Assembly (NCBI GenBank): GCA_035561515.1
Contig: DATMXP010000028.1
Location: forward strand, 1-64,000
Source: Terriglobales bacterium
Lineage (GTDB): Bacteria; Acidobacteriota; Terriglobia; Terriglobales; Acidobacteriaceae
Length of the DNA stretch: 64,000 nucleotides
Direction of reading: 5' to 3'
A program made the position numbers and the translations under genes. The notes below the pieces were generated by a model. It worked only from the letters and a program-made list of their open reading frames with translations, did not search any database and was not told where the DNA came from. Shown here piece after piece: positions 26,528-36,143 of the stretch. The first letter of the stretch is position 1. Every line of letters begins with the position of its first letter.

Positions 26528-26773
26528 CTCGCCATAGCGCAACCATTTAGCTATTTCGTAAGCGCTTTAGAATCATGCGGTCAGAGGCGGACAGCGTTCT
26601 CGCCGCCGATGCTTCACCGCCGCCCCGCTCGGATTCGACTCTCTCTCCTCAGTTGCGACCTTGTCACAGTTTCTGCATCGAATGGAGTGTTAGGATAAAA
26701 AAAGTCACCAGTAACCGGCGTAAGCACGACGGTGGCGTATAGCACTCAGCTTTTATCCGGGAGAGGAAAAGGA

Positions 26774-27109
26774 ATGGCGAGTAATCTGATTCAGGAAGTC
26801 ACCGATGCCAACTTCGATCAGGATGTTTTGAAGTCCGATCAGCCGGTGGTAGTTGATTTTTGGGCGGCGTGGTGCGGACCCTGCCGCGCCCTGGCACCCG
26901 TCGTGGACGAGGTAGCCAACCAGTATCAGGGCAAAGTAAAAGTCGCAAAGATGGACGTGGACAAGAACGTCGCGACTCCCCAGCGCTACAACGTTCGCGG
27001 CATCCCGACCCTGTTGATCTTCAAAGGCGGCCAAGTTGCCGAACAGATCGTCGGATACGTCCCGAAAGAGACGATTGAGAAGGCTATTAATAAGCACGTG
27101 GTTGGGTAA
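26774..27109 (+). CDS. trxA: Thioredoxin
   Basis: 111 residues from the ATG at 26774 (AGGAAAAGGA just upstream); an in-frame longer start at 26732 is disfavoured. Active site Trp-Cys34-Gly-Pro-Cys37 and cis-Pro in RGIPTLLIFKGG are intact. It is the general cytosolic disulfide reductant. Convergent with lexA across a shared terminator. Confidence 0.95.
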   Translation: MASNLIQEVTDANFDQDVLKSDQPVVVDFWAAWCGPCRALAPVVDEVANQYQGKVKVAKMDVDKNVATPQRYNVRGIPTLLIFKGGQVAEQIVGYVPKETIEKAINKHVVG

Positions 27110-27127
27110 CCCAAGAACTCAAGATTA

Positions 27128-27157
27128 AAAAGCCCGGCTCAGCGAAGCCGGGCTTTT
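27128..27157. terminator. Bidirectional terminator between trxA and lexA
   Basis: Perfect 12-base stem AAAAGCCCGGCT/AGCCGGGCTTTT with a 6-base loop; A-run on one side and T-run on the other, so it can serve both convergent genes. Confidence 0.88.
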
Positions 27158-27179
27158 CTGCTTCAAGGGAGAAAAGAAG

Positions 27180-27803
27180 CTAGTACTTCCTGAGAACTCC
27201 AATCACTCTTCCCTGCACCTCGACGGTATGCGCGGGAACTACGATAGGCTGCATCCTAGTATTCGACGGTTGTAGCCGGATCTTTTCGCCTTCGCGATAG
27301 ATACGCTTCAGGGTCGCATCCGATCCTTCTACCAGGGCTACCACGATCTCGCCGTCGCGGGCTGTTTTGGCGCTTTCGACGATCACGTAGTCGCCCTCGA
27401 CGATGTGCTCGTCCTGCATGGATTCGCCAACAACCTTCAGGACGTAGACGTCTTTGGAACCTGCGAAATCGGATAGAGACAGCGTCTCTGGATTCTCAAC
27501 GGCTTCGATCGGGCGCCCCGCAGCGATCCGGCCCATCAGTGGCAAGGTCAGCGGCGGGGGAGCCATGGTCTTCTTCAAACCGCCCTTAGGCGGGATGACA
27601 TCAATCGACCGGCTTCGGTTGTAGTCGCGCTTGAGCAGGCCCTTCTTTTCGAGGTTGGAGATATGTTTGTGGACGGTGGCCAGCGAACTCAGGCCCAGGC
27701 CTTCGCCGATCTCCTCAAACGAAGGGGAGTAGCCGTTCCGCGCCACGAAATCGGAAATGAAGTCGTAAACCTGTTTCTGGCGCCGCGTAATAGCCATGCG
27801 CAT
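27180..27803 (-). CDS. lexA: LexA repressor of the SOS response
   Basis: 207 residues. Winged helix DNA-binding domain at 1-65 (RRQKQVYDFISDFVARNGYS), self-cleavage site Ala95-Gly96, and the catalytic pair Ser128 (VVGESMQD) and Lys166 (ATLKRI), all present. It represses DNA-damage genes until RecA-stimulated autocleavage. Start could be ATG 27803 or 27797. I did not find a convincing GAAC-N4-GTTC-type box in the 187 bases upstream, so the local SOS box is undefined. Confidence 0.95.
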   Translation of the reverse strand: MRMAITRRQKQVYDFISDFVARNGYSPSFEEIGEGLGLSSLATVHKHISNLEKKGLLKRDYNRSRSIDVIPPKGGLKKTMAPPPLTLPLMGRIAAGRPIEAVENPETLSLSDFAGSKDVYVLKVVGESMQDEHIVEGDYVIVESAKTARDGEIVVALVEGSDATLKRIYREGEKIRLQPSNTRMQPIVVPAHTVEVQGRVIGVLRKY

Positions 27804-27990
27804 GCCGTCCTAGCCAAGAAGTCAGAGCCTGAACTTCGGCGTAAGTATCGGCGAAAGGAAGGCGAAAGTCAATACTTCTCTTAAAGTGCGCGATGTAAGC
27901 GAAATGCTCAATTGCCGCGCCTATTACCTCCGCATACAATACCCAAACTCAGCGGATGGCTCGCTCACGGAGTAAACTGGTCTCGGTCTC

Positions 27991-30525
27991 ATGTCGGAAA
28001 TCGCAAAGCGCCTGGAAAGAGCGGAGAAATACCTTCAGAAGGGGAAACTGACTTCGGCGCTGGAAGAATTCCGTGAGGTCATCCGCGAAGATCCCTCGAA
28101 CGACTCGGCCCGGCAACGTGCCGCCGACCTGTGCCTTTCGCTCGACCTCTCCAGCGAAGCTTGCTGCTATCTGGGCGATATTTTCGATCATGCCGTTGCC
28201 CTCGGACGCAGCCCCGAGGCAATCAATACCTACAAGAAACTGGCGCGCCTGACTTCTCCGGGGATCGAACGCACCTTCAAGTACGCACAATTAATCGAGC
28301 GCTCCAGTCCCCGCGAAGCGCTCGACAGCCTCAAGTCTGTTTTTCAGGCTTACATCACGAATGGTGATCGCGCCCAGGCGATGCAGACCATCAAGCGCAT
28401 CGTCTCGCTCGAACCCTGCTCCGAGAACCTTAAGCGCGAAGCGGATCTGGCCGTGGCAATGGGCGACAACCGCAGCGCGGCGCTGTCGTTCCTGCAACTG
28501 GGCCGCATGGAGGAAGACAGCGGGCGCGATGGCGCTGCAATGTTCGAGCGTGCTTACTCGCTGGATCCCGAGAACCCCACAGCCGGGCTATCGCACGCAC
28601 GCTGCCTCCTGCGGGACAGTCGCGCCGAGCAGGCCGTTGAAGTGCTCCAAACCGTCAAACTAGATACGACGGAATATCTCGAGTTATTCGCGAACGCCCT
28701 GCTGCTGGCCAACCAACCAGAGAACGCCGAACCCGTAATCACCCGGTACTACAAGCAGTCACCTGGCGCGATGCCTCTTATTGGAGAGGTGCTGAACTCA
28801 TACATTTATAACGGCAAAACCGTTGAGGCCATCCATTTTGCCCGCGAGATCGAGCCTGAGATCAGCAAGCGCGGCGATATGCGCGATTTCCTGGGTTTAG
28901 TGAACGACCTGGTGCAGCGGCAGAATCCGGGGGTCGAGTTTCTTGAGTATCTGGCCCAACTTTTCAACACCGCGAATCGCGAACACGAATACTGCGACAC
29001 TCTGCTGAAGCTCTTCGAACTGCACTTTGCAAATCGCAATTACATGAAAGCAGCCGAGTGCCTGGACCGCGCGTCAGAGGTGGATGCTTACGAGCCCGGC
29101 CATGAAGAACGCCTCGAATTGCTTCGCGGCAAGATCGATTCGAATCGCTTCAATTCCATTGCTAACCGGATCACGACGGTAACGCGAACCACAACCGCTG
29201 AAGCGACAGAAGATGATATTGAAGTCGAGCCGGAACCAGAAAAGCCGCAGGAGCCGACGATCCTGGAAGACCTGATGCTTCAGGCAGAAATCTTCCTGCA
29301 GTACTCCATGCGCTCAAAAGCCGTTGAGAGGCTCGAGAGAATTAACAAGCTCTTCCCACGGGAAGAGGAGAAACACGAGAAGCTCCTGAGCCTCTTCAAT
29401 GCTGCCGGGTTCACTCCGAAGTACGAGGATGCCAGCCAAGCGCAGCAAGCGACATCGACGGCGGTTAACAATGAGAACGCTGTCGATAACTTCGCGCGGG
29501 TGACGGAAATTACGCGCAATATCGCGCGACAATCGAGCATCAAATCCGTTCTGTTCACCACGGTCAACGACGTGGGACGGCACTGGAACGTTTCGCGGTG
29601 CGTTGCAGGTCTGAGCGCACCGGGGAAACCTCCGTCGGCTGCGATGGAGTACTGTGCATCTGGTGTGCCGAAATCTGACGTCATGGGACTTGCCCGATTG
29701 ATCTCGACTCTACAGACGCAAGCCGTCGCCGCCGGGGGGCCAGTCTCATTCGAGAAAGCACAAACTGCGCCGGAACTCTCGTCAATTCGCCAGGTCCTGA
29801 TCGCGCAAAAGATTGAATCGCTGATCGCCGTTCCGATGAAGGATGGCGACGAACACATCGGCATTGTCATTCTCGAACAGTGCGGAAATGCCCGAATATT
29901 CCGCAAAGTGGACCAGATTGTTCTGAACACTATCTCGGAGCAGATCGTGATCGCGGTCAACAACGCGCGTCTGCGGAGCCTGGTGAAGAGCCTTGCTCCC
30001 ACGGACGAAAAGTCGGGGCTGCTGCGCCGCTCGTCTTACCTCGACGTCCTTCTATCCGAGGTTCAGCGCAGCCTGCAAACGAAGTCTCCCGTCACGGTCG
30101 TGCTCATGAACTTCGGTTCCGCATCGGCATTGGTCAAGGAAGTAGGCGAGCCCACGGTCGAATTTGCCATGCAGGAGGTCGGTCATGTGGTTACGGCCAA
30201 CATCCGGCAGAGCGACCTGGCGGTACGTTACGGGCTCACTACCATCGCGCTCATTCTCTCCGATACCACTGACAAGAATGCTTTCTTTGTAATCGACAAG
30301 TTGCGGAAGAAGACCGCCACGATGCGAGTGCCCGGGAAGAACGACCCTGTGACACTGACGGCCGGTATCGCCGAACTCGTGATGCAGTCCAAGTTCGAAG
30401 CCGTGGACATCGTGACTGAAGCGATCAACCGAGTGGAGAGCGCCCTCGAAATTGCCCGCCATGAAGGCGGCAACAGCGCCCATGCTTTGGCTCCCATGTT
30501 CGAGGCAAACGCCGTCAGCGCCTGA
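27991..30525 (+). CDS. TPR - GAF - degenerate GGDEF multidomain protein
   Basis: 844 residues, no signal peptide or membrane segment. Residues about 1-480 are helical repeats of TPR style (LERAEKYLQKGKLTSALEEF at the start), residues about 400-425 an acidic Pro/Glu linker, about 510-670 a GAF domain (ESLIAVPMKDGDEHIGIVIL), and about 675-825 a GGDEF fold in which the signature is replaced: residues 748-752 read GLTTI after LAVRY and before ALIL. It should therefore not make cyclic-di-GMP; a binding or scaffold role is more likely. Divergent from lexA. A Gram-negative signalling or gliding-type adaptor is possible, but the exact role is unknown. Confidence 0.75.
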   Translation: MSEIAKRLERAEKYLQKGKLTSALEEFREVIREDPSNDSARQRAADLCLSLDLSSEACCYLGDIFDHAVALGRSPEAINTYKKLARLTSPGIERTFKYAQLIERSSPREALDSLKSVFQAYITNGDRAQAMQTIKRIVSLEPCSENLKREADLAVAMGDNRSAALSFLQLGRMEEDSGRDGAAMFERAYSLDPENPTAGLSHARCLLRDSRAEQAVEVLQTVKLDTTEYLELFANALLLANQPENAEPVITRYYKQSPGAMPLIGEVLNSYIYNGKTVEAIHFAREIEPEISKRGDMRDFLGLVNDLVQRQNPGVEFLEYLAQLFNTANREHEYCDTLLKLFELHFANRNYMKAAECLDRASEVDAYEPGHEERLELLRGKIDSNRFNSIANRITTVTRTTTAEATEDDIEVEPEPEKPQEPTILEDLMLQAEIFLQYSMRSKAVERLERINKLFPREEEKHEKLLSLFNAAGFTPKYEDASQAQQATSTAVNNENAVDNFARVTEITRNIARQSSIKSVLFTTVNDVGRHWNVSRCVAGLSAPGKPPSAAMEYCASGVPKSDVMGLARLISTLQTQAVAAGGPVSFEKAQTAPELSSIRQVLIAQKIESLIAVPMKDGDEHIGIVILEQCGNARIFRKVDQIVLNTISEQIVIAVNNARLRSLVKSLAPTDEKSGLLRRSSYLDVLLSEVQRSLQTKSPVTVVLMNFGSASALVKEVGEPTVEFAMQEVGHVVTANIRQSDLAVRYGLTTIALILSDTTDKNAFFVIDKLRKKTATMRVPGKNDPVTLTAGIAELVMQSKFEAVDIVTEAINRVESALEIARHEGGNSAHALAPMFEANAVSA

Positions 30526-30557
30526 TTTGTCCCACCCTCTGCCCCGCTGATACACTA

Positions 30558-30582
30558 GTTCGTTTTCGAACGGTCGTTCGAA
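30558..30582. promoter_or_regulatory. Overlapping palindromic operator before the thiolase gene
   Basis: Two overlapping dyads: GTTCG-TTTT-CGAAC (30558-30571) and TTCGAACG-GT-CGTTCGAA (30565-30582), both perfect, ending 15 bases before the thiolase ATG. CGAACG/CGTTCG half-sites are the style of operators used by TetR-family regulators of fatty-acid breakdown. No TetR gene is in the window. Confidence 0.6.
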
Positions 30583-30597
30583 CTTTTCTGGGGTGCA

Positions 30598-31797
30598 ATG
30601 CCAAATAGTACCGACATCGTCATTGTCAGCGGCGTACGCACGCCGATGGGCCGTTATTGCGGCAAATTGAAAGACTTTACCGCCATGGAACTTGGCGCCG
30701 CAGCAGCCAAAGGCGCACTTGAACGCGCCGGAGTGGACCCAAAGGACGTTGACCACGTCGTCTTCGGAAATGCCCAGCAGACGTCTGGCGATGCTCTCTA
30801 TGGCGCGCGTCACGTGGGATTGCGGGCGGGCGTCCCCATCGAGACACCTGCGTTGACAGTGAACCGCCTGTGCGGATCGGGCATGCAGTCGCTGGTCACG
30901 GCGGCGCAAATGATCCAGTTGGGCGAGGCCAACGTCGTTCTTGCGGGCGGAATGGAGTCGATGTCGCAGGCTCCGCACGTAATCCGCGGCATGCGATGGG
31001 GCGTGGGTCTTGGCGAAGGCAAGCTCGAAGACTCACTGATGGTCGCATTGCTCGACACCTACTGCGGTCTTTACATGGCGAATACTGCTGAACTTTATGC
31101 AGAGCAGCAAGGCATCACACGCGAGATGCAGGACGAGTTCGCACTGCGCTCACAGAGGTGTGCGGATGATGCGTACAAAGCCGGCCGCCTTCAGGAAGAA
31201 CTTGTTCCCGTTCCGCTGAAGAACCGCAAAGGCGAACCAAGCGGCGAAATGTTCACGGAAGACGATCATCGCCGTCCAGAAACTACGATCGAGAGCCTGC
31301 AAAAACTGAAGCCCGCATTTGGCAAGAATGGTTCCGTAACCGCTGGAAATGCCAGCGGGATCGTCGACGGCGGGGCCGCCGCGGTCATGATGAATTTGGA
31401 TGAAGCGCAGAAGCGTGGGCTGAAGCCGCTGGGGCGTATCGTCAGTTGGGGCATTGCTGGTGTGGATCCGAAGATCATGGGCAGTGGTCCGGTACCCGCG
31501 TCGAAGATGGCGCTGAAGAAAGCGGGGCTAACCCTTGCAGACGTCGACCTGATCGAAGTCAATGAAGCGTTTGCCGCACAATACTTGGCGGTCGAAAAAG
31601 AACTCGGACTCGATCGCGAGAAGGTGAATGTCAACGGCGGTGCCATTGCCTTGGGCCATCCGCTGGGCGCGACAGGGACGCGGTTGGTGATTACACTTCT
31701 TCACGAACTGCGGCGGCGCGGAAAGAAGTACGGCCTCGCGACGGCTTGTATAGGTGGTGGACAAGGGATCGCAGTGATCGTGGAAGCTTTTAAGTAA
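30598..31797 (+). CDS. Acetyl-CoA acetyltransferase (thiolase)
   Basis: 399 residues, usual for thiolases. It condenses two acetyl-CoA to acetoacetyl-CoA or cleaves 3-oxoacyl-CoA. Active-site residues are seen: Cys92 in [10 protein letters not shown], His in [10 protein letters not shown] near residue 350, and the second Cys in [10 protein letters not shown] near 381. First gene of a four-gene run with a hydroxyacyl-CoA dehydrogenase, a small protein and an enoyl-CoA hydratase, which suggests C4 acyl-CoA metabolism or short-chain beta-oxidation. A palindromic operator lies just upstream. Confidence 0.93.
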   Translation: MPNSTDIVIVSGVRTPMGRYCGKLKDFTAMELGAAAAKGALERAGVDPKDVDHVVFGNAQQTSGDALYGARHVGLRAGVPIETPALTVNRLCGSGMQSLVTAAQMIQLGEANVVLAGGMESMSQAPHVIRGMRWGVGLGEGKLEDSLMVALLDTYCGLYMANTAELYAEQQGITREMQDEFALRSQRCADDAYKAGRLQEELVPVPLKNRKGEPSGEMFTEDDHRRPETTIESLQKLKPAFGKNGSVTAGNASGIVDGGAAAVMMNLDEAQKRGLKPLGRIVSWGIAGVDPKIMGSGPVPASKMALKKAGLTLADVDLIEVNEAFAAQYLAVEKELGLDREKVNVNGGAIALGHPLGATGTRLVITLLHELRRRGKKYGLATACIGGGQGIAVIVEAFK

Positions 31798-31839
31798 TAA
31801 CCGCGGATTGCGCGGATTGTTACGGATTTGGAGAAACCG

Positions 31840-32763
31840 ATGGAAATCAAGAAGGTAGGCGTCTGCGGTTGCGGTCTGATGGGCTCGGGCATTGCGCAGG
31901 TTTCGGCGATGGCCGGATTCGACGTGGTCGTCCTTGAGGCTGACCAAAAGTATCTCGACAAAGGCTTCACGGGAATTCAGAAGTCACTGGCGAAGTTCGC
32001 CGAGAAGGGCACTCTGAAGGAATCGGCGGAAACTGTTTATGGTCGTCTAAAGGGCACAACCAACGCCCAGGATCTCGCCGACTGCGACATCGTGATCGAA
32101 GCCATTATCGAGAACGTACCCGACAAAAAAGCGCTGTATTCCAAGCTCGATGGCATCGTGAAGGAGGGGGCAGTGTTCGCGACGAACACGTCTTCCATTT
32201 CCGTAACGGAACTGCTCACCGCCACCATGCGTCCGGAACGCTTTGTTGGGCTGCACTTCTTCAATCCGGTTCCGCTGATGAAACTAGTGGAAGTCGTGCG
32301 TACGATTGCCACGGACGAGCAGGTCTTCGAAGCGGCCTTCAATTTCGCCCGGAAACTGAACAAGATTCCCGTCCGCACCAGCGACAAGACTGGCTTCATC
32401 GTAAACCGCCTGCTGGTTCCCTACTTGCTCGATGCGATCCGCGCCTACGAAGAGGGTGTCGGCTCCATCGAGGACATCGATTGGGCAATGCGCCTGGGCT
32501 GCGGCTATCCGATGGGCCCGTTCACGCTGCTCGACTTCGTCGGTCTCGACACCACGTACTACATCACCCACGTGATGTTTGATGAATTTAAGGAGCGCCG
32601 TTTCGCCGCGCCCCCGCTGCTAAAGCGCATGGTGCTAGCGGGCTGGTATGGTCGCAAAAGCGGCAAGGGATTCTACGATTACACCAATCCCGAGAAGCCG
32701 GTGGCGAACGATGCGGCTTTGCGCGGTTTCGCCGCTGAAGCACGGCACGCAACCGGAGCTTAG
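31840..32763 (+). CDS. 3-hydroxybutyryl-CoA (3-hydroxyacyl-CoA) dehydrogenase
   Basis: 307 residues from ATG 31840, with TTGGAG upstream; a TTG twelve bases earlier is in frame but less likely. The NAD-binding motif GVCGCGLMGSGIAQ is at the N-terminus, the catalytic His lies in GLHFFNPVPLMKLVEVV (about residue 138), and the C-terminal domain has the usual GYPMGPFTLLDFVGLDT. It oxidises 3-hydroxybutyryl-CoA to acetoacetyl-CoA, matching the thiolase upstream. The following gene starts two bases after its stop. Confidence 0.94.
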   Translation: MEIKKVGVCGCGLMGSGIAQVSAMAGFDVVVLEADQKYLDKGFTGIQKSLAKFAEKGTLKESAETVYGRLKGTTNAQDLADCDIVIEAIIENVPDKKALYSKLDGIVKEGAVFATNTSSISVTELLTATMRPERFVGLHFFNPVPLMKLVEVVRTIATDEQVFEAAFNFARKLNKIPVRTSDKTGFIVNRLLVPYLLDAIRAYEEGVGSIEDIDWAMRLGCGYPMGPFTLLDFVGLDTTYYITHVMFDEFKERRFAAPPLLKRMVLAGWYGRKSGKGFYDYTNPEKPVANDAALRGFAAEARHATGA

Positions 32764-32765
32764 GC

Positions 32766-32984
32766 GTGAGCGAAGTTGTTTATATGCCGCTGCTCGACGA
32801 AGGCACTGAAACCTGGCGCCCAGTTCACGCGGCTTTGTTGCACGACGATGTCTACGAAATTGAAGTAGACGAGGAGCCCCAGGGCGAACGCTGGATGTTT
32901 CCGCCGCGGTCGCACGTCCGTTGCCGTGAGCATGTCTTTCACGATGGTCATCGTGGACTGCTGGCGTATGAACTAGTGGAGTAA
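32766..32984 (+). CDS. Small protein inside the acyl-CoA operon, unknown
   Basis: 72 residues, starting at GTG two bases after the dehydrogenase stop. The protein is acidic and rich in His and aromatic residues (HAALLHDDVYEIEVDEE, then GERWMFPPRSHVRC), with no membrane segment. It looks like a compact beta protein, about the size of KOW/SH3-like folds, but I recognise no family. Tight packing between the dehydrogenase and the hydratase supports it being a real gene of the operon. Confidence 0.6.
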   Translation: MSEVVYMPLLDEGTETWRPVHAALLHDDVYEIEVDEEPQGERWMFPPRSHVRCREHVFHDGHRGLLAYELVE

Positions 32985-33016
32985 AAAGCTGTCATATAGA
33001 TTCACGAGGAACTCAT

Positions 33017-33820
33017 ATGAGCACAAGCACTGTTCCCACCGCCTTTGAGAACATCATTTACGAGAAAAAGGGCGCCATCGCCTACGTCACCGTCAACCGC
33101 CCCAAAGTCCTGAATGCCCTCAACATGGCAACCATGGCCGAACTCCGCGCTGCATTCTTCGACGCGAAGGATGACTCCGTCGTTCGCGTGGTCTTGCTAA
33201 CCGGCTCGGGCGAAAAAGCCTTCATCGCCGGTGCCGATATCAGTGAATTGCAGAAGCTGTCTCCCGTAGAGGCGAAAGAGTACACGCATCGCGGTCAGAC
33301 CGTGCTCGACCTGATTGAGAATCTCGGAAAACCCGTCATTGCGTGCATCAACGGATTCGCTCTCGGCGGCGGATGCGAAGTCGCGATGGCCTGCACCATG
33401 CGTCTTGCCTCCGAAAATGCAAAGCTTGGCCAACCCGAAGTCAAACTCGGCGTGATTCCGGGATACGGCGGCACCCAGCGCCTTCCGCGGCTTGTCGGCA
33501 AGGGCATCGCGATGCAGCTCAATCTCACAGGTGAAATGATCACCGCACAGGAAGCCCACCGAATCGGCCTCGTCAACGAGGTTGTACCCGCCGCCGATCT
33601 CATGCCGCGCGCAGAAGCACTGGCGGCGAAGATCATCGCCAATGCGCCATTAGCTATCCGCTACTGCATGGAAGCCATAAACAAGGGCATGGAGATGACA
33701 CTCGCGGAAGGGCTTTTCGTCGAGGCGACGCTGTTCGCTGTCACCTGCGCCACAGAAGACAAAAAGGAAGGCACGACGGCTTTCCTCGAAAAACGTGTGG
33801 CTAACTTCAACGGGAAATAA
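33017..33820 (+). CDS. Enoyl-CoA hydratase (crotonase type)
   Basis: 267 residues, start after GAGGA. Crotonase fold with the oxyanion segment AFIAGADISEL at about 70, and both catalytic acids: Glu in GGGCEVAMACTMR (about residue 120) and Glu in QPEVKLGVIPGYGGTQRLPR (about residue 140). It hydrates crotonyl-CoA to 3-hydroxybutyryl-CoA, completing a C4 set with the thiolase and dehydrogenase. Convergent with the VWA gene, two bases between stops. Confidence 0.93.
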   Translation: MSTSTVPTAFENIIYEKKGAIAYVTVNRPKVLNALNMATMAELRAAFFDAKDDSVVRVVLLTGSGEKAFIAGADISELQKLSPVEAKEYTHRGQTVLDLIENLGKPVIACINGFALGGGCEVAMACTMRLASENAKLGQPEVKLGVIPGYGGTQRLPRLVGKGIAMQLNLTGEMITAQEAHRIGLVNEVVPAADLMPRAEALAAKIIANAPLAIRYCMEAINKGMEMTLAEGLFVEATLFAVTCATEDKKEGTTAFLEKRVANFNGK

Positions 33821-33821
33821 G

Positions 33822-34730
33822 CTATTGACCAGACTGAGAGAAATAATCCTTCGGTCCCGTTATTTTTAGCTTCCTGTCTATAGTTTTCACTTCCATGGTT
33901 TTCGATTTTCCGGGCGACGGTGGCTCTGTCGCAGAAAACGTCACCGCATATAGGCCATCCAGCAGTTGCTGAACTTTCGTGAATACGCCGGGGAAGTCCT
34001 TCTTCCCCAGATTATGAAAGATGCGCCCACCGGTCTCATCCACGAACTTTTGCAGGTTGGGGTCGCCGTTCATCAACACGTCGACCGAGTATTCCTGAGT
34101 GTTTATGGCAAAGATGGTTATGCCTGCCTTTTGGGCCGCAGTGATGACCTCGTTTCGAGGATGTTTGCTGTTGTTATCGTTGCCATCACTCAGAATGATC
34201 AGCACTCGCCTGGCCGGGCCTGCGGGTAATTTGCTGAATGCACCGGCGGCGAGCAGCATTCCATCGAAAAGCGATGTTCCGCCACCGGGTTGAAGATTCA
34301 GTTGGAGTTTCTCGAACTCGCCCAGCGCCAGCCATTCCGTAGGTGTCGGAGTTGTATTCGCAACCACCACCATCAGGCGATTTGCAGGATTTTGAATCGA
34401 TGTCTTCATGAAATCGTAGGCGCCCTGAACGGTCGGGTTGTAGAGAGGGTTGGACTTTTGCGAGTTGCTGCTGTCGATCACGACAGCCATGTGCAGTGGT
34501 AAATCCTTCATCGGCTGCACCAACGTGACAGTAACAGGCTTTCGGTTCTCCAGCGCCTGGATACTGCCGGCCGTAATGTCCGGAACTGGTTGGCCATTCC
34601 GGTCAGTCACCACGCACTGGATCGTCACTTGATTCGGGTTAGTCTGTCCCAGCAACGACAAGCCAGTAAGCGTTAACAAACCAACAAGCAAAAGGACGGC
34701 GCCAGAGGAACTCAGAATCGTGGTTTTCAT
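33822..34730 (-). CDS. Secreted VWA-domain protein (VWFA-related, Acidobacteria type)
   Basis: 302 residues from ATG 34730, which gives a clear signal peptide (residues 1-29, ending LLGQ). A short beta-rich N-terminal part (VTDRNGQPVPDITAGSIQALEN) is followed by a von Willebrand A domain at about 75-270 with a metal-site motif DSSNS in VVIDSSNSQ and LSDGNDNN downstream. These proteins bind partners through a metal-dependent adhesion site. The family is abundant in Acidobacteria; specific role unknown. Divergent from two permease genes. Confidence 0.82.
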   Translation of the reverse strand: MKTTILSSSGAVLLLVGLLTLTGLSLLGQTNPNQVTIQCVVTDRNGQPVPDITAGSIQALENRKPVTVTLVQPMKDLPLHMAVVIDSSNSQKSNPLYNPTVQGAYDFMKTSIQNPANRLMVVVANTTPTPTEWLALGEFEKLQLNLQPGGGTSLFDGMLLAAGAFSKLPAGPARRVLIILSDGNDNNSKHPRNEVITAAQKAGITIFAINTQEYSVDVLMNGDPNLQKFVDETGGRIFHNLGKKDFPGVFTKVQQLLDGLYAVTFSATEPPSPGKSKTMEVKTIDRKLKITGPKDYFSQSGQ

Positions 34731-34898
34731 GGTTCTGACCCGGAAATGTACCTTAACCGAGGCAAATTGCGGAACCGTGTCATCGCTTTTCTCGGGCAGG
34801 ATTACCAAAATAGGACAACCGGCTTCAATCGCCTGAACAGGCCATTCCGTCCCTAAGAATGAACTTTTCGGGCATTTCGAGCGTATCCTTTGGGCAGA

Positions 34899-36143
34899 AT
34901 GTCACGTCGCCGGGGAATTTCTTTGCGCGAACCCGTGTTTGTTGCTTTAAGCACCCTTCGCGCGCATAAACTTCGCTCCTTCCTCATGCTGCTGGGGATC
35001 ATCTTGTCTGTCTCCACGCTGATCGTGGTGGTGGCCCTGATCAACGGGACAAATCAGTACATTCAGGAGCGCGTCGCCAATATGGGCGCAAACGTGTTCC
35101 TGCTTAGCCGGTTTGGGGTAATCACGAATGCGGAAGACTTCACCAAAGCCATGCGGCGGAACCGGAACATCACCTGGGAGGACTACGAAGATCTCCGTGA
35201 CAATCTGAAATTGCCCCAAGCCATCGGCGTGGAAGTCCGCAAGCGGGGCACGGTTCGATTCGGTAATGAAACGCTCGAGGACACCGACGTCAGGGGCGTA
35301 ACGGCGAACATCGCCGATATGGATGTGCAGGAGACCCGGTCCGGTCGCTACATAAGCGAAAGCGACACAGACCACCGCACTTATATCGCGTTCGTGGGGG
35401 TCGAAGTCGTAAACCGTCTTTTCCCTAATCAGGAGCCACTCGGGAAAGTCATCAACGTGGACGGTCGTCAGTTTGAAATTGTTGGCGTGGCTAAGGAAGT
35501 AGGAACGGTCCTGGGACAATCACAGGACAACTTTGTGTATGTCCCGGTCACTACCTGGCTCAAGGCTTATGGCTCCGCGAACAACAGCATTACCATCAAC
35601 GTTCAGGCGCAAGGCCCGGAGTGGATGTCACGTACCCAAGATGAAGTAAGAGCTAGGATGCGCGCTCGCCGACACCTCGGCAGCAACGAAGAAGACAATT
35701 TCGGATTCCTGTCGTCGGAATCCATCATGACGCTTTGGAATAACCTGACGGGCGTTCTGGCTTCTGGCATGGTCGGAATCGTCTCGGTCTTTCTGGTCAT
35801 CGGCGGGGTTGTGATCATGAACGTGATGCTGGCTAGTGTGACCGAGCGTACCCGTGAGATCGGCGTCAGGAAATCCATGGGCGCACGGCGCAGCGACATT
35901 TTGTTGCAGTTTCTTGTCGAAACCTCTGTTATGTCAGCCGTTGGCGGAGCTGTGGGTATTCTGCTGGCGTGGATTATCGCTCTAATTGTGAATTACGCCG
36001 ACCTGCTTCCGATGTCGGTACCTCTTTCAGCAGTCATGATTGCGCTGCTGGTATCGACGGCAGTAGGCATGTTCTTCGGTGTGTATCCGGCTCGCAAGGC
36101 AGCGAAACTCGATCCCATCGAAGCGCTGCGGGCGGAGGCATGA
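34899..36143 (+). CDS. MacB-like ABC transporter permease (first of pair)
   Basis: 414 residues from ATG 34899. Topology is typical of MacB/FtsX permeases: one membrane segment at about 22-48 (RSFLMLLGIILSVSTLIVVVAL), a large periplasmic MacB_PCD domain, then three segments near the C-terminus. The coupling region ASVTERTREIGVRKSMGARRSDI is well conserved. It probably works as a heterodimer with the next gene, whose ATG overlaps its stop by four bases. No ATPase gene lies beside them. Substrate unknown. Confidence 0.86.
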   Translation: MSRRRGISLREPVFVALSTLRAHKLRSFLMLLGIILSVSTLIVVVALINGTNQYIQERVANMGANVFLLSRFGVITNAEDFTKAMRRNRNITWEDYEDLRDNLKLPQAIGVEVRKRGTVRFGNETLEDTDVRGVTANIADMDVQETRSGRYISESDTDHRTYIAFVGVEVVNRLFPNQEPLGKVINVDGRQFEIVGVAKEVGTVLGQSQDNFVYVPVTTWLKAYGSANNSITINVQAQGPEWMSRTQDEVRARMRARRHLGSNEEDNFGFLSSESIMTLWNNLTGVLASGMVGIVSVFLVIGGVVIMNVMLASVTERTREIGVRKSMGARRSDILLQFLVETSVMSAVGGAVGILLAWIIALIVNYADLLPMSVPLSAVMIALLVSTAVGMFFGVYPARKAAKLDPIEALRAEA

